Both the position numbers and the translations under genes were made by a program. From positions 299,812,464-299,876,463 of the forward strand of contig CM077116.1 in assembly GCA_039619475.1 (NCBI GenBank): a DNA stretch of 64,000 nt. The letters run 5' to 3'. Positions 13,081 through 54,018 of the stretch are shown here, piece by piece (position 1 is the first letter of the stretch; each line of letters begins with the position of its first letter). Origin of the DNA: Icerya purchasi (taxonomy: Eukaryota; Arthropoda; Insecta; Hemiptera; Monophlebidae). Below the pieces are notes generated by a model. It searched no databases. It saw only the letters and a list, made by a program, of their open reading frames with translations, and had not been told where the DNA came from.

Positions 13081-16000
13081 CAACATGAAGCTATAAAAAA
13101 TTGATTAAAACGTTATTTGAATAATTTTATAAAAATAAAAACTTCAGAAATAGGTAAATTAATTGGACCGGGTATATGTTGGTATCCACAACAACAAAAT
13201 CATTACTGACCCAAAATGCCACACGTTTAATAAGAAGTTTCATCACTTATACATAGATGAAAAGAATATTTGGATTTTTTTAATAAAATATATTTTGCGT
13301 TTTTTATTACCTGCTTTTCCTCCATATTTGTACTTTTTTTACATCATATCGTACATTAAATAATTTCATATTTTCTTCTCACTATCTCATTATCTTTTTT
13401 TTTTTTTTTAGCTACGTTTCTCTTCTATTACTTAATTTCTTCCTTCGAAATTTTCGTAATTACAGTTTCAAAAATAAACCTTAATACTAACAATAGTAAT
13501 AAAAGAAAAAACATCACCGATTTAACAGATATTTGTCATCTTCCAATTTCACCGAATTCAGATTTTTACACGAGACCATGAGAAATTTGTTCGTTTTAAC
13601 GTACGCGTTTTTTAATTCATTTCAATTTGTTTTCCAAGAGATTTTTATATTTTCTTGTCAGTAACATTTTAAATTAACACCTTTCAGTTTCATATCAAAA
13701 ATGTTGTGCTATTATTAACTTCTTAGCTTATTAAACAACACATAAAATTCCTTAGGTGTCAGTATTCCACATACAGCAGAAAACTACTTCATTCGGAATA
13801 ACTGAGGGACCAACAAATGGAAACTCCTGAAACGTGATGAGAAGCACTACAAATCTTTGTATTGATTCAGAATCTACGAATTATCAATAACACAAAAGAG
13901 GATTTCAACATATAACAGTACACGTGTATGTAGGGTTCTGTTTTTGCGTATACTGCTGTTAAAATTTAAATTATAACTTATTAAACAAAAATAACTGCAA
14001 ACATAAATAAAACGCATTTAAATTGTAAATAAATGCACTAGTGAGTGACCTTTTCGGAAAAAAGAAAAAAGAAAAATATATTGATAAGCATAAATTTAGT
14101 TTATACTGTTGGAACTTAAAGGATACCTCAACTAAGAGAAAATTTAAAGAGAAATTAGAAAAAATGAACGTAAAAAATGTAGTCTGAATTTAAAACAGAT
14201 CAAAATAAAGATAGGCGATAATTAAAATCACCTTCAGAAACGATATAAATGAAATTTATCTATATAAATATATTTTTCTTTTCCGTTTTCTAGTACCAAA
14301 GATGCGAGATATTGCTCCGAAAAGACTTTTCTAGAATATATAATTATATTCAATTTAAATGTTAGTTGTTGTGTTCGTAATTTTTATTATTTTTAACAAT
14401 CAACAAACAGGATGTAAAAATACATTAAAAATATAAATGACTAAAAATATTGGAAAACTAAAAATGTAAATATTTCATTAAATTAAGCCGGTTGTTTATA
14501 GAGAATTTTAAGAGACCCGTAATTTTCACCTATGGGATACAGAAGCCCCTTCTGAAATCTAGAATATCTGATAAAATAAATTCAAAGCCTTGCATTAGTA
14601 AATTGACTACGCCATAACCAATGGAAATATTTTCCACTTCCGTTCCCACCGGAAGTGTGGTCTATTTAGACCGAAAATCGGTTTCTTCAAATGGAATAGG
14701 GCATTTTTTCCGAATTCAAACTTTACTGTGAAAAATAAAATTTTCTATTTTTCTTAAAACCTTCGTTTTCAACCCCAAAATGTCCTTCCAAGTTTATACT
14801 GCCAGGAAGTAACGCTGAAAAATGAAATGTGGTTCTAATGTCAACAAAGTTGTGTTCACTGCGAAAATTTTATAAAACTGACAACTTACCGTTTTCTACA
14901 TCTGAACTCAAAGTTGAACAGTCGAAAAAGTAATATTTTTTAATATAACACGGTACTATCAGATAAAAAATTTAGAAAACATTGGAGGGGAGAACCGGAT
15001 TTGATACAATTAAAAAACTTGGACTATATCGCAGAGTATTTGAAATTTATTATTAGTTTTACAACTTTCAAATCAAAAATGTCTTCTAAATCTTTCCGCA
15101 TTTAAGTATTTCACCGATTATGGAATTTAACGCGTACAGAGTCACGCGTTTCTGTGTTCTTTTATTTGATACAAACAATGCCGGTGGTAATTCTTAGTGT
15201 TACTAACGCCACTGCTATGACTCTGTCTCAATGTAACGTTGCCGATGATGCTCCCTACTTCATTTTCATGATTTGTAGCCGTTTTATTTGAATGAAGGAG
15301 TTGTGGAATTTAGTGTTTGTTACCGAAATGGTTACCACAAAAAAAGTCAGTAAGTTTTAATATTCTCTGACGGTCTCAGTCTAACGTTGTTGATAAAACT
15401 TTGTAGTTTCTTTTAACAGCTTACAACGTCACGGTTTACTTAAATAAACAAACTGTTGAGATATCGAGAGGTAAAAATGTTTTTTCCGCAGTCGAACGAT
15501 TATAGTGAGAGTCCGGGCGCAAATATCCTCATTTGCGAAATATTTTCTCAAAATCACTAGAGCACGCGTTAAGAATGAAGCTACTGTGCAGCTACGTTAT
15601 AACAAAGGCAGAAAATTTCTACCTTATTTGATCTCTATTAGTTTTCCACTCCAGGCTTAGTACTTCCTTACGTATTTTTCCTTTGACATGTCTCCTTTGC
15701 AGAGTTCTGTCTCAGGTCTCCCCCCCCCTTTTTTTTTTGGACGGATCTTTCTTATCTTGTTGGGTGTTCGTCCATTGTTGATACAGGCCCAAAAGAAAGA
15801 AAAGGAAAAAAAGCCCTTCCAATAAACTGAAATAAACAATATAAAAATGGCACTTGAAATATCATTCAAGTTTGTTGCGTGTTTTCTATATTTAAGAGGA
15901 ACAAGTAATTTAGGGCAGTCGCTTGCTTTATGTAAAACACATGATTACTTAAAAATTTGAATTTTAACAAAAATAATACAAATTCGATTTATAATTTAAA

Positions 16001-19000
16001 GTATAATTCCAAGCTACATTCAGCTCCTTCCACAATATCTCCGTTCTCGTGTTATGATGTAAGACTTCAGAAAAAAAAAAAGAAAAATTATCACTTACAC
16101 ATACCAGTAAATAAAATTCACTCTTTTGTTACTCTACCGATGGGATTAATTAAAAAAAGTTACTTCCGAGATCTGGTGTATATATGAAATTAGGTATTCA
16201 AGTGTAAATAATTTCAAAAAGTTTTATGACGCACAATACAAAACGCTTTTATTTTTCACTTTAAATGATTTTCTCTTAGAGAAAATATCTCTTTTTCGGA
16301 TATTTTTACTTTTTTCCCATATCTATAATTCACGTTTTATTATTGCCTGTCTCCTTGTTTTGCTTGTTGGGTGGGCGGTCATCTATGACAAGTACACCTT
16401 GCGGTGAAACTCAAAAAAACACTCCAAAACCATGGCAAAAACTGAAGTTTCACTTTTAATCGGAGACCTCACAAGTGAGCAAAGGCTAATAATATACTAA
16501 CGAAGTCGTATCATTAATAAAAGTCAAAAATTAAAGTTACTTCAGAGAAAGAGCGTAAGATTTTGATTTTTTATACTTAAACGCTTATATTTTGTTTCTT
16601 TTTTTGCGTGCGTACACACCAAAATACCTCGCAGACATGCCCTTTACTTTTCGTTCTCTTAAATAGGCAAGTTACCCGGTAATATTATTTCCCACGGTTA
16701 TTAAATGAAAATAACTTATACACCATAAACCTAACGCGGATCTTTAGCCCGATCGCGTATTTCCTTCTATTATATCCATTCGTATGTTAATTTCAGTGTA
16801 AGAAAGATGTACCACCATTTTTATTGTGCAAATTTATACCACCGCAAACCTTGCGCATTATGTAATCATCAATTAAATTACTATAAAACGTCAAATTATA
16901 AAAAGACGACGATCGTCATTTATCGCGTTCTCAGAACTTAATAAGTCGCGAAATAAAATAAAATATTCCTCAGATACCCGTTGGGATTAAGCAAAAAAAA
17001 AAAGCACACAATGAATTCCTAACAAAAGACGACAGGGATTTCGAACGTTCATCAGAATGTGTACTAAATTTAATAATACTGTAAAGACAGCAACAAGAAA
17101 GTCATTTCAGATCCGCTTTTATATTGTTCTATTTCAGCTGGCTACCCTACTCTCGAGGCCGTGGTTTTTCATAAACCGCAATGTTAATAATGTACCACAT
17201 ATACACATTGATCTTAAAGATAGCTGATAATCAATATTAAACCACATACGCTGGATAAAATTATCCGGTACTACTAGGAAATACCGTACACGATGTAACA
17301 AACACACTGCGCATACAAATATCAAAAAACAAAACACAGACGGTGACAGATGCGGATTGAAACCTCAAACCAGCAATGAACATAGAATAAAATAATCGAA
17401 AATTTTTAAAATAAATAATAAAAAAAAAAAAAAAAGAAAAAGTGGAGTTATGCATACCCGAGAGGAAACGCTGTTGAATTTCTAAAAACCCCACTTTGTA
17501 TTCAATATAAAATGTGACGCTTTAACATAATTTATATCGTTAATTGAAACTTACTATATATCACTTCTGTTTAATATTTAATACTTTTTTTCTTTTTCGC
17601 TTGTTTTATAGAAAACGGAAAAAAATTACAACGATAAAAAATTTTTTATTCCAGGGAATTATAAAAGTGTAACATAACATATTGAAGATCGCAAAGAAAC
17701 TTTACAACATTTAGGTCACCGACTTCTATCGAATTTGATACATTGAGAAAAACATAATGGAATTATAAAATATTTTGATGTCATCGCTCAAGTATTTATG
17801 AAAAAAAAAAAAAAAATACTTTTTAAAACTGACGAAAATTTAGATACACGTTATGGATAAAACAAAAATAATAAATTTAACGAAATTCCGAAACTTGTTT
17901 CACATACAACAGTAAGAATACGGTACTACTCCGACTGTTTTTGCGAAAGTATAAAAATTAAAATACAATCTTCGTAAAACTGTTTTGTTTTTTCTTCCTA
18001 TGCTTACTATCATCATACCTTATATAACTAAAAATTACGTAATTATAAAAATAATTTTTATATTCGTTTATTTTTGACAATTATATTTTTATTGAAAATT
18101 CATTCGCTTAAGTTTACATTTATAAGCGTCGTATGTTTATTATTGCGAATTTTGTAAAATTTTATAAGCATATATTTATAATTCAATAACTTTTTGAAAC
18201 GAGCAAATTTATTATTATATTACCATCTGTGTTTTCAAATCTACACTCAAATATACAAAACTTGTAAATTCAACATCGAGATTTTCCGAAATTTGTTCGC
18301 GTAGTACAAATTACGATTTCTTAATTAATCGTGTTTTTTTTTTTTTTTTAATCGTCAAATAAAACTTATTTTTTTGGAAGAAGCATTTAAAAAGTGGCAA
18401 GAAACGTTCTAATCTTTGCTTACCGCGTTTTTATCATGTCTCGTTCCCAAAAAAAACAATGTAATCCACTATATACTGTACACATTAATATAAAGCGCAT
18501 ATATTTTAATTGGTCAATGATTTCCTAAATTCGACATTTTCAAAACCTGTTACATGAACTTTACGGTTATTACCATATTTATTATTTTGAAATTTGCATT
18601 TTTTTTTTCAAGCACTCTATGCACGCTTAAATTTTCGCTCGAATTATTATTTAATTTTTAAAAATTATACATTTTATTATTTATCCGATAACGGCCTATT
18701 TACGTTTAATATTAAAAAAAAAAAAAGTCCCAGATAATGTGACAAAAAGTTTACGTGGTCATCCAGTTTTAAACCCAGGATTCCCACTCTGCACCATTAT
18801 TAACATTTCATAAAGACGTAATAAAATATGTAAGATTTTGTTCCATTATTCATATAACATAAATTGTAGTCAATTTTAAGGCGATATTTTTTTTATAAAT
18901 ACTTAAATTATTTGGTAACTTCATGTTCCGCTGTACATTTGTTCCGTAAACCTTACCGAGTACTTCGAATAAAATATATTCCGTGCGTTTTTTCGTTTGT

Positions 19001-19757
19001 TAGCACATTCAATTTTTATTCCTCTTTTCAATGCAAACCGCCACTACATTAAGTTGAACGTACAAAAATATTGCATCGTCGTTCTTCACGGTCAATCCGA
19101 CTTTATCAAAACTCTTTGAAAAACCTTGTGAATCGTTGATAAATCGAAAAGATTTCTCGATTTCGAATCATTCTGGCTACATAATTAATATTGAAATATT
19201 TTTCAGAATTTTAAACCAATCGTAACGCGAATAAAAATGCGACACGAAAATCAAAACTTTTTAAATTTCATTTAGCAATATACTAAATTTGATAGAAATC
19301 GGTACGTGAACGTCGTAAGGTCAACTTGGTAGTTCATTTTTCTCAGCAGCACTAGTAGGTACCGGAATATAACGTGTAAAAGTAATAAAGACCGATGACA
19401 AATACTAGAAATACGAGCACACAACTCTGCTGATTTATTCTGTTTCAGTCTAGCCGTGAATTTAGTTCGAGATACCCGAAAGAGTACACGCTAATAAGTT
19501 GAAACGAATTACGTTCGTTGTTTTTTGTTTTTTTTTGATACTCAAAAACAAAAATCGTTACTAACTTCTCACTCGCAAAGATTTTACTTCCTCCATTTAA
19601 ACGGACTCTCGGAGAAATCGCTAATCATTAAAAATATCGATGTAAAATTACTTATAAACGTGACACAAAATTCCACCAAACGGATTAATGGGGAACCTGT
19701 CAAAGAAATAAAGCGACCGATTTTTACCGTAAACTTTACAATTTCGTAATCAAGTTG
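13081..19757. other. Intergenic and EGLN 3'UTR
   Basis: A 6.7-kb stretch with no recognisable exon or repeat family. The right end must include the EGLN 3'UTR. A slightly less A+T-rich patch at 15,120-15,600 shows loosely repeated 'ctaacgttg' text but no domain. Confidence 0.5.
19434..19439 (-). promoter_or_regulatory. Candidate poly(A) signal of EGLN
   Basis: AATAAA on the minus strand, about 320 nt after the EGLN stop codon. It is the first canonical hexamer I noticed downstream. In such A+T-rich DNA a chance match is quite possible. Confidence 0.3.
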
Positions 19758-47710
<27,953 letters not shown>

Positions 47711-49807
47711 CTGAGGAATTTCCGTATTATTAAAGGTTAATAATACATCGCATTATCAAAGACGCATTTTATTCACATTTAGAGAACTCATTTTGTATTC
47801 TTCTTACCGCAATGATAAAAATGAATTAATATTTACATTTTAAAGTAAAAAATAAAATTATTACACGATAAACACCGTACGAAATGAAATTTAACACAAT
47901 ATAACGACACAACATAAATTCAGCGCAAATCTTGTAAACACAACAAATCGTAAATTTAGAGGTGTATAGTAATGCATGATCGCATTAATCGGAATTATAA
48001 AATTGGCACGGTATAATGTTTATATATATATATATATATATACATATGTGTATGTATAATACTTTTATTAGTTTAATATATTACCCGACTTCGTTAAAAA
48101 TTCTAATTGCCAATGGAAAAACTTCTACAAATTTTATTAACAAAACTTTACTAATGCGAATTATAACAAATCGGGTTCTCTCAATAATATTCTAAATTAA
48201 TGTTATATTTTGGTTAATGCTTAAAGACAAAGTAATAATGCTTAACCAGCTTTAATTTTTTGTATTCAAAATATTATTTATCTCTTAATGATTTAAATGT
48301 TTAACGTTTATTTTCAACTTTTTGTTTTTAATAATTAAATTAACACTTTTAGTACATCTTTAAAGCATTTTTTTCTTATTTACCTTCTTATTCCGTTAAT
48401 GTGCTTTTAGCTATTTAATGCAAATTTAGTAATTGCTGAAATATTTTACTAATGGAAATACAGTAAATTATATTATAAATTAGAAAAAATTACCAGTTAA
48501 ATTCTTAGCATGGCGACAAATTAAATAAAATAAAAAGTATACTTAGACAGATTTTTTATTAATTTAACATGAAAAATAGTTTTAAAAGTTAGTTTATTAA
48601 TTGCAGTGCCAATTTTGTTAGCTGTGTAATATTACAAAAAATGTGGAGGCATTTTTAACCACAATGAAATCTGTAAAATAAAAAATGCGGCGTCATAAAT
48701 TGATTCATTCCATTAATAACAATTTAAAAATAATAATTTGCATACTATTTGAATAAATACACCAAATATAACATAATCATTTTTATAAACATATATGTAT
48801 TCATATACTTTCTTTTATTATATGTCGAATTTTTATTTTGGAATTGACAAATAATCATCAATCACATAAATCACAAAGAATACTTCAGTTATAAAATGAA
48901 AACAAATTTAGATTGCAGAAAATTATTATCCTTTAAACAGACCAACACAAGTAATATTTGTGAGTAGAATTTTTAATTCTGCATTATAATTCAATATAAA
49001 TAGTAATTATTCCATTGTGAAATATACAAAATCAGCGATACTTATTATTTAATGCAAAACGTAAAATGTACACTTATATAAATATAATTATATATGGTTA
49101 GCAATGAATGAACTACTGTTCATTCGGAAACAAGAAAATTATCACATTTTTTACATCTCACATTTAAAGTTTCGTACATCTGATGTCACTAATTACGGAA
49201 ACAATATGGTGTCGACTTTATCGAATAAAACAGAAAATATTGGTAACTACTAACACTTGTGAATTGACGTTTAAGAAAAACATAAATTTTATTGAAATAG
49301 TCGTTAGGTTTATTTCGATTGGTAATACTAAGATCAAGAGATCTATGTTTATTACGTACACATTTATCAAATAAAACATAAAAATTATTATTTCACTCAG
49401 TAAATGTTAAAAACATATATAGATATTTCTTTGCACAAGTAAAAGTGATATATCATTTCATTATACTTCTAGATTACATATTTCTACTGTTTAACTGTTA
49501 ATAATAATGTTCTGATTATATAGTCTTTATTTCATAAAGGTAAACACTTGAAAAACACGATCAAATTTGATAGTCTAGAAGCTGACTGATGCAATTAAAT
49601 AAATTTATTTTTTGCACATAACACATCAGTATTAATTTCATTAAAGCAAAGCCTCTATATCTACAGTTTTATATATTTTTTCACTTCTAAAATTACCCAA
49701 AACCAATGTTAGGGAAAATTTTCAGACACATCCTTTACATTTTAAAAGGTACATATCCTTCAAACCATATTGATAGGTTAAATCGCGGATAAGTAATTTA
49801 AAGATAT
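47711..49807. other. Upstream of EGLN exon 1: promoter or first intron
   Basis: Very A+T-rich, with a TA tract at 48018-48041. No MYND zinc-finger exon, TATA element or other regulatory site could be assigned. Confidence 0.5.
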
Positions 49808-50190
49808 ATATGATAAGTTATATATTTTAAAACCTTAATTTACGTTACAAAAGTTATAGTTTTATATATTACACGGACACAAAGTACCTTTTAATTCGTT
49901 AAAACATATAACATTTATTTATATTAACTTATTACTTAAAATAAAAGTTTACAAACATTATTATTCACAAAATATATATAAAAAATTCGTCCTACCGGTT
50001 TCGTCTACTTGAATTTTTTATATTATTTTGTGAATAATAATGTTTGTAAACTTTTATTTTAAGTAATAAGTTAATATAAATAAATGTTATATGTTTTAAC
50101 GAATTAAAAGGTACTTTGTGTCCGTGTAATATATAAAACTATAACTTTTGTAACGTAAATTAAGGTTTTAAAATATATAACTTATCATAT
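49808..50190. repeat. Nearly perfect 383-bp palindrome (foldback element)
   Basis: Left arm 49808-49988 and right arm 50011-50190 are reverse complements over about 180 nt with a single one-base difference near the loop end. The 22-nt loop is 49989-50010. Outside the arms the similarity stops abruptly. No coding capacity. Transcription across it would give a long hairpin RNA. Confidence 0.93.
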
Positions 50191-50289
50191 CATTGAAACA
50201 AACGATTACAGGAAGAAATAACACATAATAAAGATATATAGTTTAACTTTTCATTCAAAAGTAAAAGTAAATTAAGTTCCATCCTCTTG

Positions 50290-50536
50290 ACAGAACATTA
50301 AGGGTTGTGAATTTAAGGTTCACGATATATTAAGTCCAATAGCGTGGATGAGAATAGAGAGTCAATTCATTTCTCTTGGCCACCTTTACTTTCTCAGATT
50401 TCTCTGATACCCACTTATTTCAAACTGAGTAAAACTGGGGAGACTCGGATCTAGAAAAAAACAAGACTCATACCAATAATCTTTGATGGTAGTCAGGCAC
50501 CTTAAATACGAGGCTATCATGTCACAACTTGTTATT
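50290..50536 (-). mobile_element. Second copy of the same SINE family
   Basis: The minus strand reads 'atgatagcctcgtatttaag' at the head, then 'ctagatccgagtctcccc' and 'agtaaaggtgg', tracking the 3.5-kb SINE for most of its length with many substitutions. No clear target duplication found. Confidence 0.7.
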
Positions 50537-50652
50537 TAAGTAATGTTTCATTTTTTTAAATGACTAGTTGTTTTTTTTTCTACCGCTACTATTACTTTTT
50601 TTAATCCTACCAATTAAAAGAAGTCATTTGTCTTCTACTATATACCAAAATG

Positions 50653-51309
50653 CAGGGCTACATCTGAGGGAGGGTTAAACAAACTCCCCCCGAAATGTCT
50701 GCGAAATAATAACTACTTGAATTAAATGAACCGAAATTCAGAATAAATTTATTTCTTTTGAATTTTTGGCAAAAGAAAAGAAAATCGAAATTTTTATGAA
50801 TTCTATGGAAACGACAATTTTTTATTTGTTTTTATTGCAGTGTTCAAATATTGCAATACAATAATTGACTACAAGGTTTTAGCGTACTATTTATAAATAG
50901 ATATATTTCATGATAATACACACACACGCATATATATATATATATAAAGGGCATCGCCAGCCGATGAGCCAGGAGGGGTAAGATGATAGAAAGAGGATAT
51001 GAGTTATAGGAAAAATAAAATTTACAAGTTGTAAAGGCTTAATATTTTATGAAACAAGAATAAAATCTTAATTAAAACATAATTTTTGTGGGTTTCTGGC
51101 AAATTGTTCTACTACTTTATTATAAAAGTCTTCCAAATTGTCCATGATTATGCGCCTATGAATACTCATCATGTCCAATTGATTAAAAAGTTTCAAGGCT
51201 TCAGGAGGGGGCAGCTGCACCCTGCAGCGCTGATGGCGACGCCCATGTATATATATTTATAAAATATTTTCGTAACCTCTCCCGAAATTTTGGTCTAGAT
51301 ATGGTCCTG
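50653..51309 (+). mobile_element. hAT-like non-autonomous element, copy B, with inner segment
   Basis: Bounded by a perfect 8-bp direct repeat, CCAAAATG (50645-50652 and 51310-51317), the target-duplication length of the hAT superfamily. Ends read 'cagggctacatct' and, inverted, 'caggaccatatct'. The outer left part (50653-50940) is almost identical to 5718-6000 and the outer right part to 6310-6372. The inner part (50949-51244) has its own inverted ends ('gggcatcgcca') and is the reverse complement of the matching part of copy A. No transposase is encoded. Confidence 0.88.
50949..51244 (-). mobile_element. Inner nested segment of copy B, inverted relative to copy A
   Basis: About 296 bp, starting 'gggcatcgccag' and ending 'ggcgacgccc'. 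Read on the minus strand it follows 6032-6308, including the blocks 'ttgaaactttttaatcaa' and 'ttatgttttaattaagattt'. Flanked by TA-rich sequence on both sides. Confidence 0.8.
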
Positions 51310-51350
51310 CCAAAATGAATAATTTTACAATTCGTTATATAATTTAGCAA

Positions 51351-51744
51351 CAAGGCCGTGTTTGACGGAGGGGAGGGGGGGATAAACTCCCCCCATGAGA
51401 ACTGAAATAGTTATTATAAATACACAAACATCTGAAAAAAATCAAAAATTTAAAATAAATATTATTTTTTTAGGGTTTCTTACATACCTTTAAAAGGAAA
51501 AAGAAAAAATATGCTCCATATTTTTAGGTACTTCGTTAATATTTTATGCAAAATTTTTTATTGTGAGTATAATTAATAACATATGTAATTTTTACTAATG
51601 TTTATACAGTAATTCATTTATGTAAATTATTAATATATAAATCAAATAATGAAAAATGTATTGTTATTTATAAAATAAATATGTGAAGAAAATTTTCAAA
51701 ACCTTCAAAACCTCCCCGTTTCCAAAATTCTGGGCACGGGCCTG
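51351..51744. mobile_element. Second hAT-like non-autonomous element
   Basis: 394 bp with ends 'caaggccgtg' and, inverted, 'caggcccgtg'. The 8-bp flanks TTTAGCAA (51343-51350) and TTTAACAA (51745-51752) differ at one base. G-rich and C-rich ends resemble the neighbouring element, but the interior is different and A+T-rich. No open reading frame. Confidence 0.75.
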
Positions 51745-51986
51745 TTTAACAATGTTTGTTCCATTATTTATAAATAAGAACAACAACTTCTTTAATGTGG
51801 TTCATTTAATATGACTATTGTAACTTAATTGTATATCAGTAATTTGACCAATAGGAATGGATTTATAATTTGAAATAGTGTTGTGCAATAATATAATATA
51901 TTATTATTAAATTATGGTCAAAATATTAATTTCAGAAATATTTTTTGGTATTTCAGTCGCACACTCACACACACACATATATATGA

Positions 51987-52318
51987 ATTGCAACGTAATT
52001 CTCAGGCTACCCCCATTAGAAAAAATGTCCCAATTTTATATAACGTTTGTTGTATTTTATAGGATTTTTGTTTGTTATTTAAAAAATTTTACAATTTTAT
52101 ATAACGAAAAATGTAACAAAAAAATGTCTTAATTTTATATAATGAAAGTTAAATGTTAGGATGGAATTTTTGTGATTATGTTACTTTTTTTGTGTTGATG
52201 CCAGTAAGAATTATGTTGTAAATTTAATGATTTTATGCAAGAGAAAGAGACAGAAATGAAAGCAAAACGGGTCAAGGGGTACAGCCCCTTGCGAGGCCAA
52301 AATGGCCGAGTTTATACA
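51987..52318 (+). mobile_element. TA-repeat-associated element, copy 3
   Basis: Same layout as the 34.3-kb copy and highly similar to it. Inverted repeat 51987-52002 / 52207-52223, side segment ending 'gcgaggccaaaatggccgag', and TA-rich tracts on both sides. Confidence 0.78.
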
Positions 52319-52699
52319 TATATACATATATATATATATGTATACATAAGAAAATAAAATCTATTTGCAGACGGAAAAAGATCATTTGATTTCAAGATCT
52401 TATCAATATTACGATCATAAAAAATTCGTTTCACATATGTACTCGACATATATGTAAATATCAGTTCCAATCAGGCGTGTATTCGACAAATCAGCTTACT
52501 TTTTTCACATAATTTGTATTTTTTTTTTAATTCTTATATTTACGTTTCTTACAATAAATGATGATTCAGTACATTGTAATAAAACAAACTGATGTATTGC
52601 GAAAAGTGTATTATTTAGATATTGGCAAAGTTAACAATTGATAGAGGCGTAAAAAACGCGTTTTGATATTAATATCAAACCTATGATATAAAAAATTTA

Positions 52700-54018
52700 A
52701 AACAGCACCCTGTCAAGAAAGTATCGGGAATTGTCAATTTAAATCTCCCGGGTAATAGCTAGGCAGATAATTTTTTTTTTCCAGGTTGGTACAACTGTTT
52801 TGTATTATGATGCCTATTTTTAGCGCGATCTGTCAACCAGTGTGTTTACAGCAGCTGTTAAAATCAGTCGACCTTGAAGCGTTTTGTCGAAGTTTTACAA
52901 TGAGTGAAAATATTGAACAACGTACTTGTGTTAAATTCTGTGTTTCGAACGAAATTTCTTGTGCCGATACACTGAAAATGTTACAGAAGGCTTTTGGTGA
53001 ATCTGCTTTATCAAAAACGCGGGTTTACGAGTGGTACAGAGCGTTCAAGGATGGTCGGGAGACGGTCGAAGACATGCCTCGCTCTGGACGGCCTTCAACG
53101 AGTGTGACCGATGATAACGTCGATAAAATCAAGGAAATCGTTTCTGAAAATTGTCATGTGAGCTTGAGAGAGATGGCTCATGGATTGGGCATGTCACACG
53201 AGAGCGTACGTACGATTGTGCACGAAAAATTGGGTATGCAACGCGTTGCGGCTCGGCTTGTTCCGAAAGACCTGAATTTCTTTCAAAAAAAGTACCGAGA
53301 ACAGGTAGCTGCAGACATGCTGGATCGAGCCAATTTGGATCCTACCTTCTTGGAAAAGATAATTACTGGTGACGAGACATGGGTGTACGAGTACGACACG
53401 CTTACGAACCAGCAATCGTCCGAATGGCGGCCAAAGCCGAAAAAACCTCGCCAAAGCCGATCGAAAGTGAAGATCATGTTGATTGTTTTCTTCGATATTC
53501 GAGGCGTGGTACACTATGAATATGTGCCAGCCGGACAGACAGTCACCAAAGAGTTTTACTTAAGTGTTTTGAGACGTTTGAGAGAGGCTATCCGTCGTAA
53601 ACGTAACGATTTGTGGGTCGACAATTCTTGGATTCTCCATCACGATAATGCGCCGTCTCACAAAGCCATAATTGTGAATGAGTTTTTGGCCAAACACTCG
53701 GTAAATATCATCGAACAACCACCGTATTCACCAGATTTAGCACCCTGCGACTTCTTCCTATTCTCAAAACTCAAATTTCCGCTACGGGGAATGCGCTTCG
53801 AATCGATTGATGACATCAAGACGAATGCGACGCGAGAGCTAAAGGCCATCCCGGAAACCGCCTATCAGAAGTGCTTTGCCGAGTGGAAAAAGCGTTGGCA
53901 TATGTGCATCGCTTCGAATGGATGTTATTTTGAAGGTGACAAAATAAATTTGGATGAAAATTAAAAATTGTTCGTTTTATTTAACAATTCCCGATACTTT
54001 CTTGACAGGGTGCAGTTT
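52700..54018 (+). mobile_element. Apparently intact mariner element
   Basis: 1,319 bp bounded by 35-bp terminal inverted repeats (52700-52734 and 53984-54018) that differ at one position (the fifth base, A versus T). The shared core includes 'gcaccctgtcaagaaag'. A TA dinucleotide flanks each end (52698-52699 and 54019-54020), as expected for Tc1/mariner target duplication. Size, repeats and the single intact transposase gene match a complete mariner. The near-identity of the repeats and the open frame suggest recent arrival. Confidence 0.95.
52900..53964 (+). CDS. Mariner transposase, full length
   Basis: 354 residues from ATG to TAA with no internal stop. The N-terminal paired-type helix-turn-helix half (about 1-115) includes 'VYEWYRAFKDGRETVEDMPR' and 'SGRPSTSVTDD', which bind the inverted repeats. 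'RLVPKDL' occupies the linker position of the mariner WVPHEL motif. The catalytic DDE/D domain shows Asp158 ('TGDETWVYEYD'), Asp249 ('ILHHDNAPSHKA') and Asp284 ('YSPDLAPCDFFLF'). Thirty-four residues lie between the last two aspartates, the DD34D signature of mariner. The enzyme would cut and paste the element into TA sites in the nucleus. The frame is open 38 codons further upstream, but this ATG matches the family's start and length. Unlike the other mariner copies in the window, no disabling change is visible. Confidence 0.95.
   Translation: MSENIEQRTCVKFCVSNEISCADTLKMLQKAFGESALSKTRVYEWYRAFKDGRETVEDMPRSGRPSTSVTDDNVDKIKEIVSENCHVSLREMAHGLGMSHESVRTIVHEKLGMQRVAARLVPKDLNFFQKKYREQVAADMLDRANLDPTFLEKIITGDETWVYEYDTLTNQQSSEWRPKPKKPRQSRSKVKIMLIVFFDIRGVVHYEYVPAGQTVTKEFYLSVLRRLREAIRRKRNDLWVDNSWILHHDNAPSHKAIIVNEFLAKHSVNIIEQPPYSPDLAPCDFFLFSKLKFPLRGMRFESIDDIKTNATRELKAIPETAYQKCFAEWKKRWHMCIASNGCYFEGDKINLDEN

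Noticed and set aside
52786..52899. 38-codon upstream extension of the mariner transposase frame
   Set aside because: Begins at a non-ATG codon and has no family similarity; the ATG at 52900 gives the normal length.
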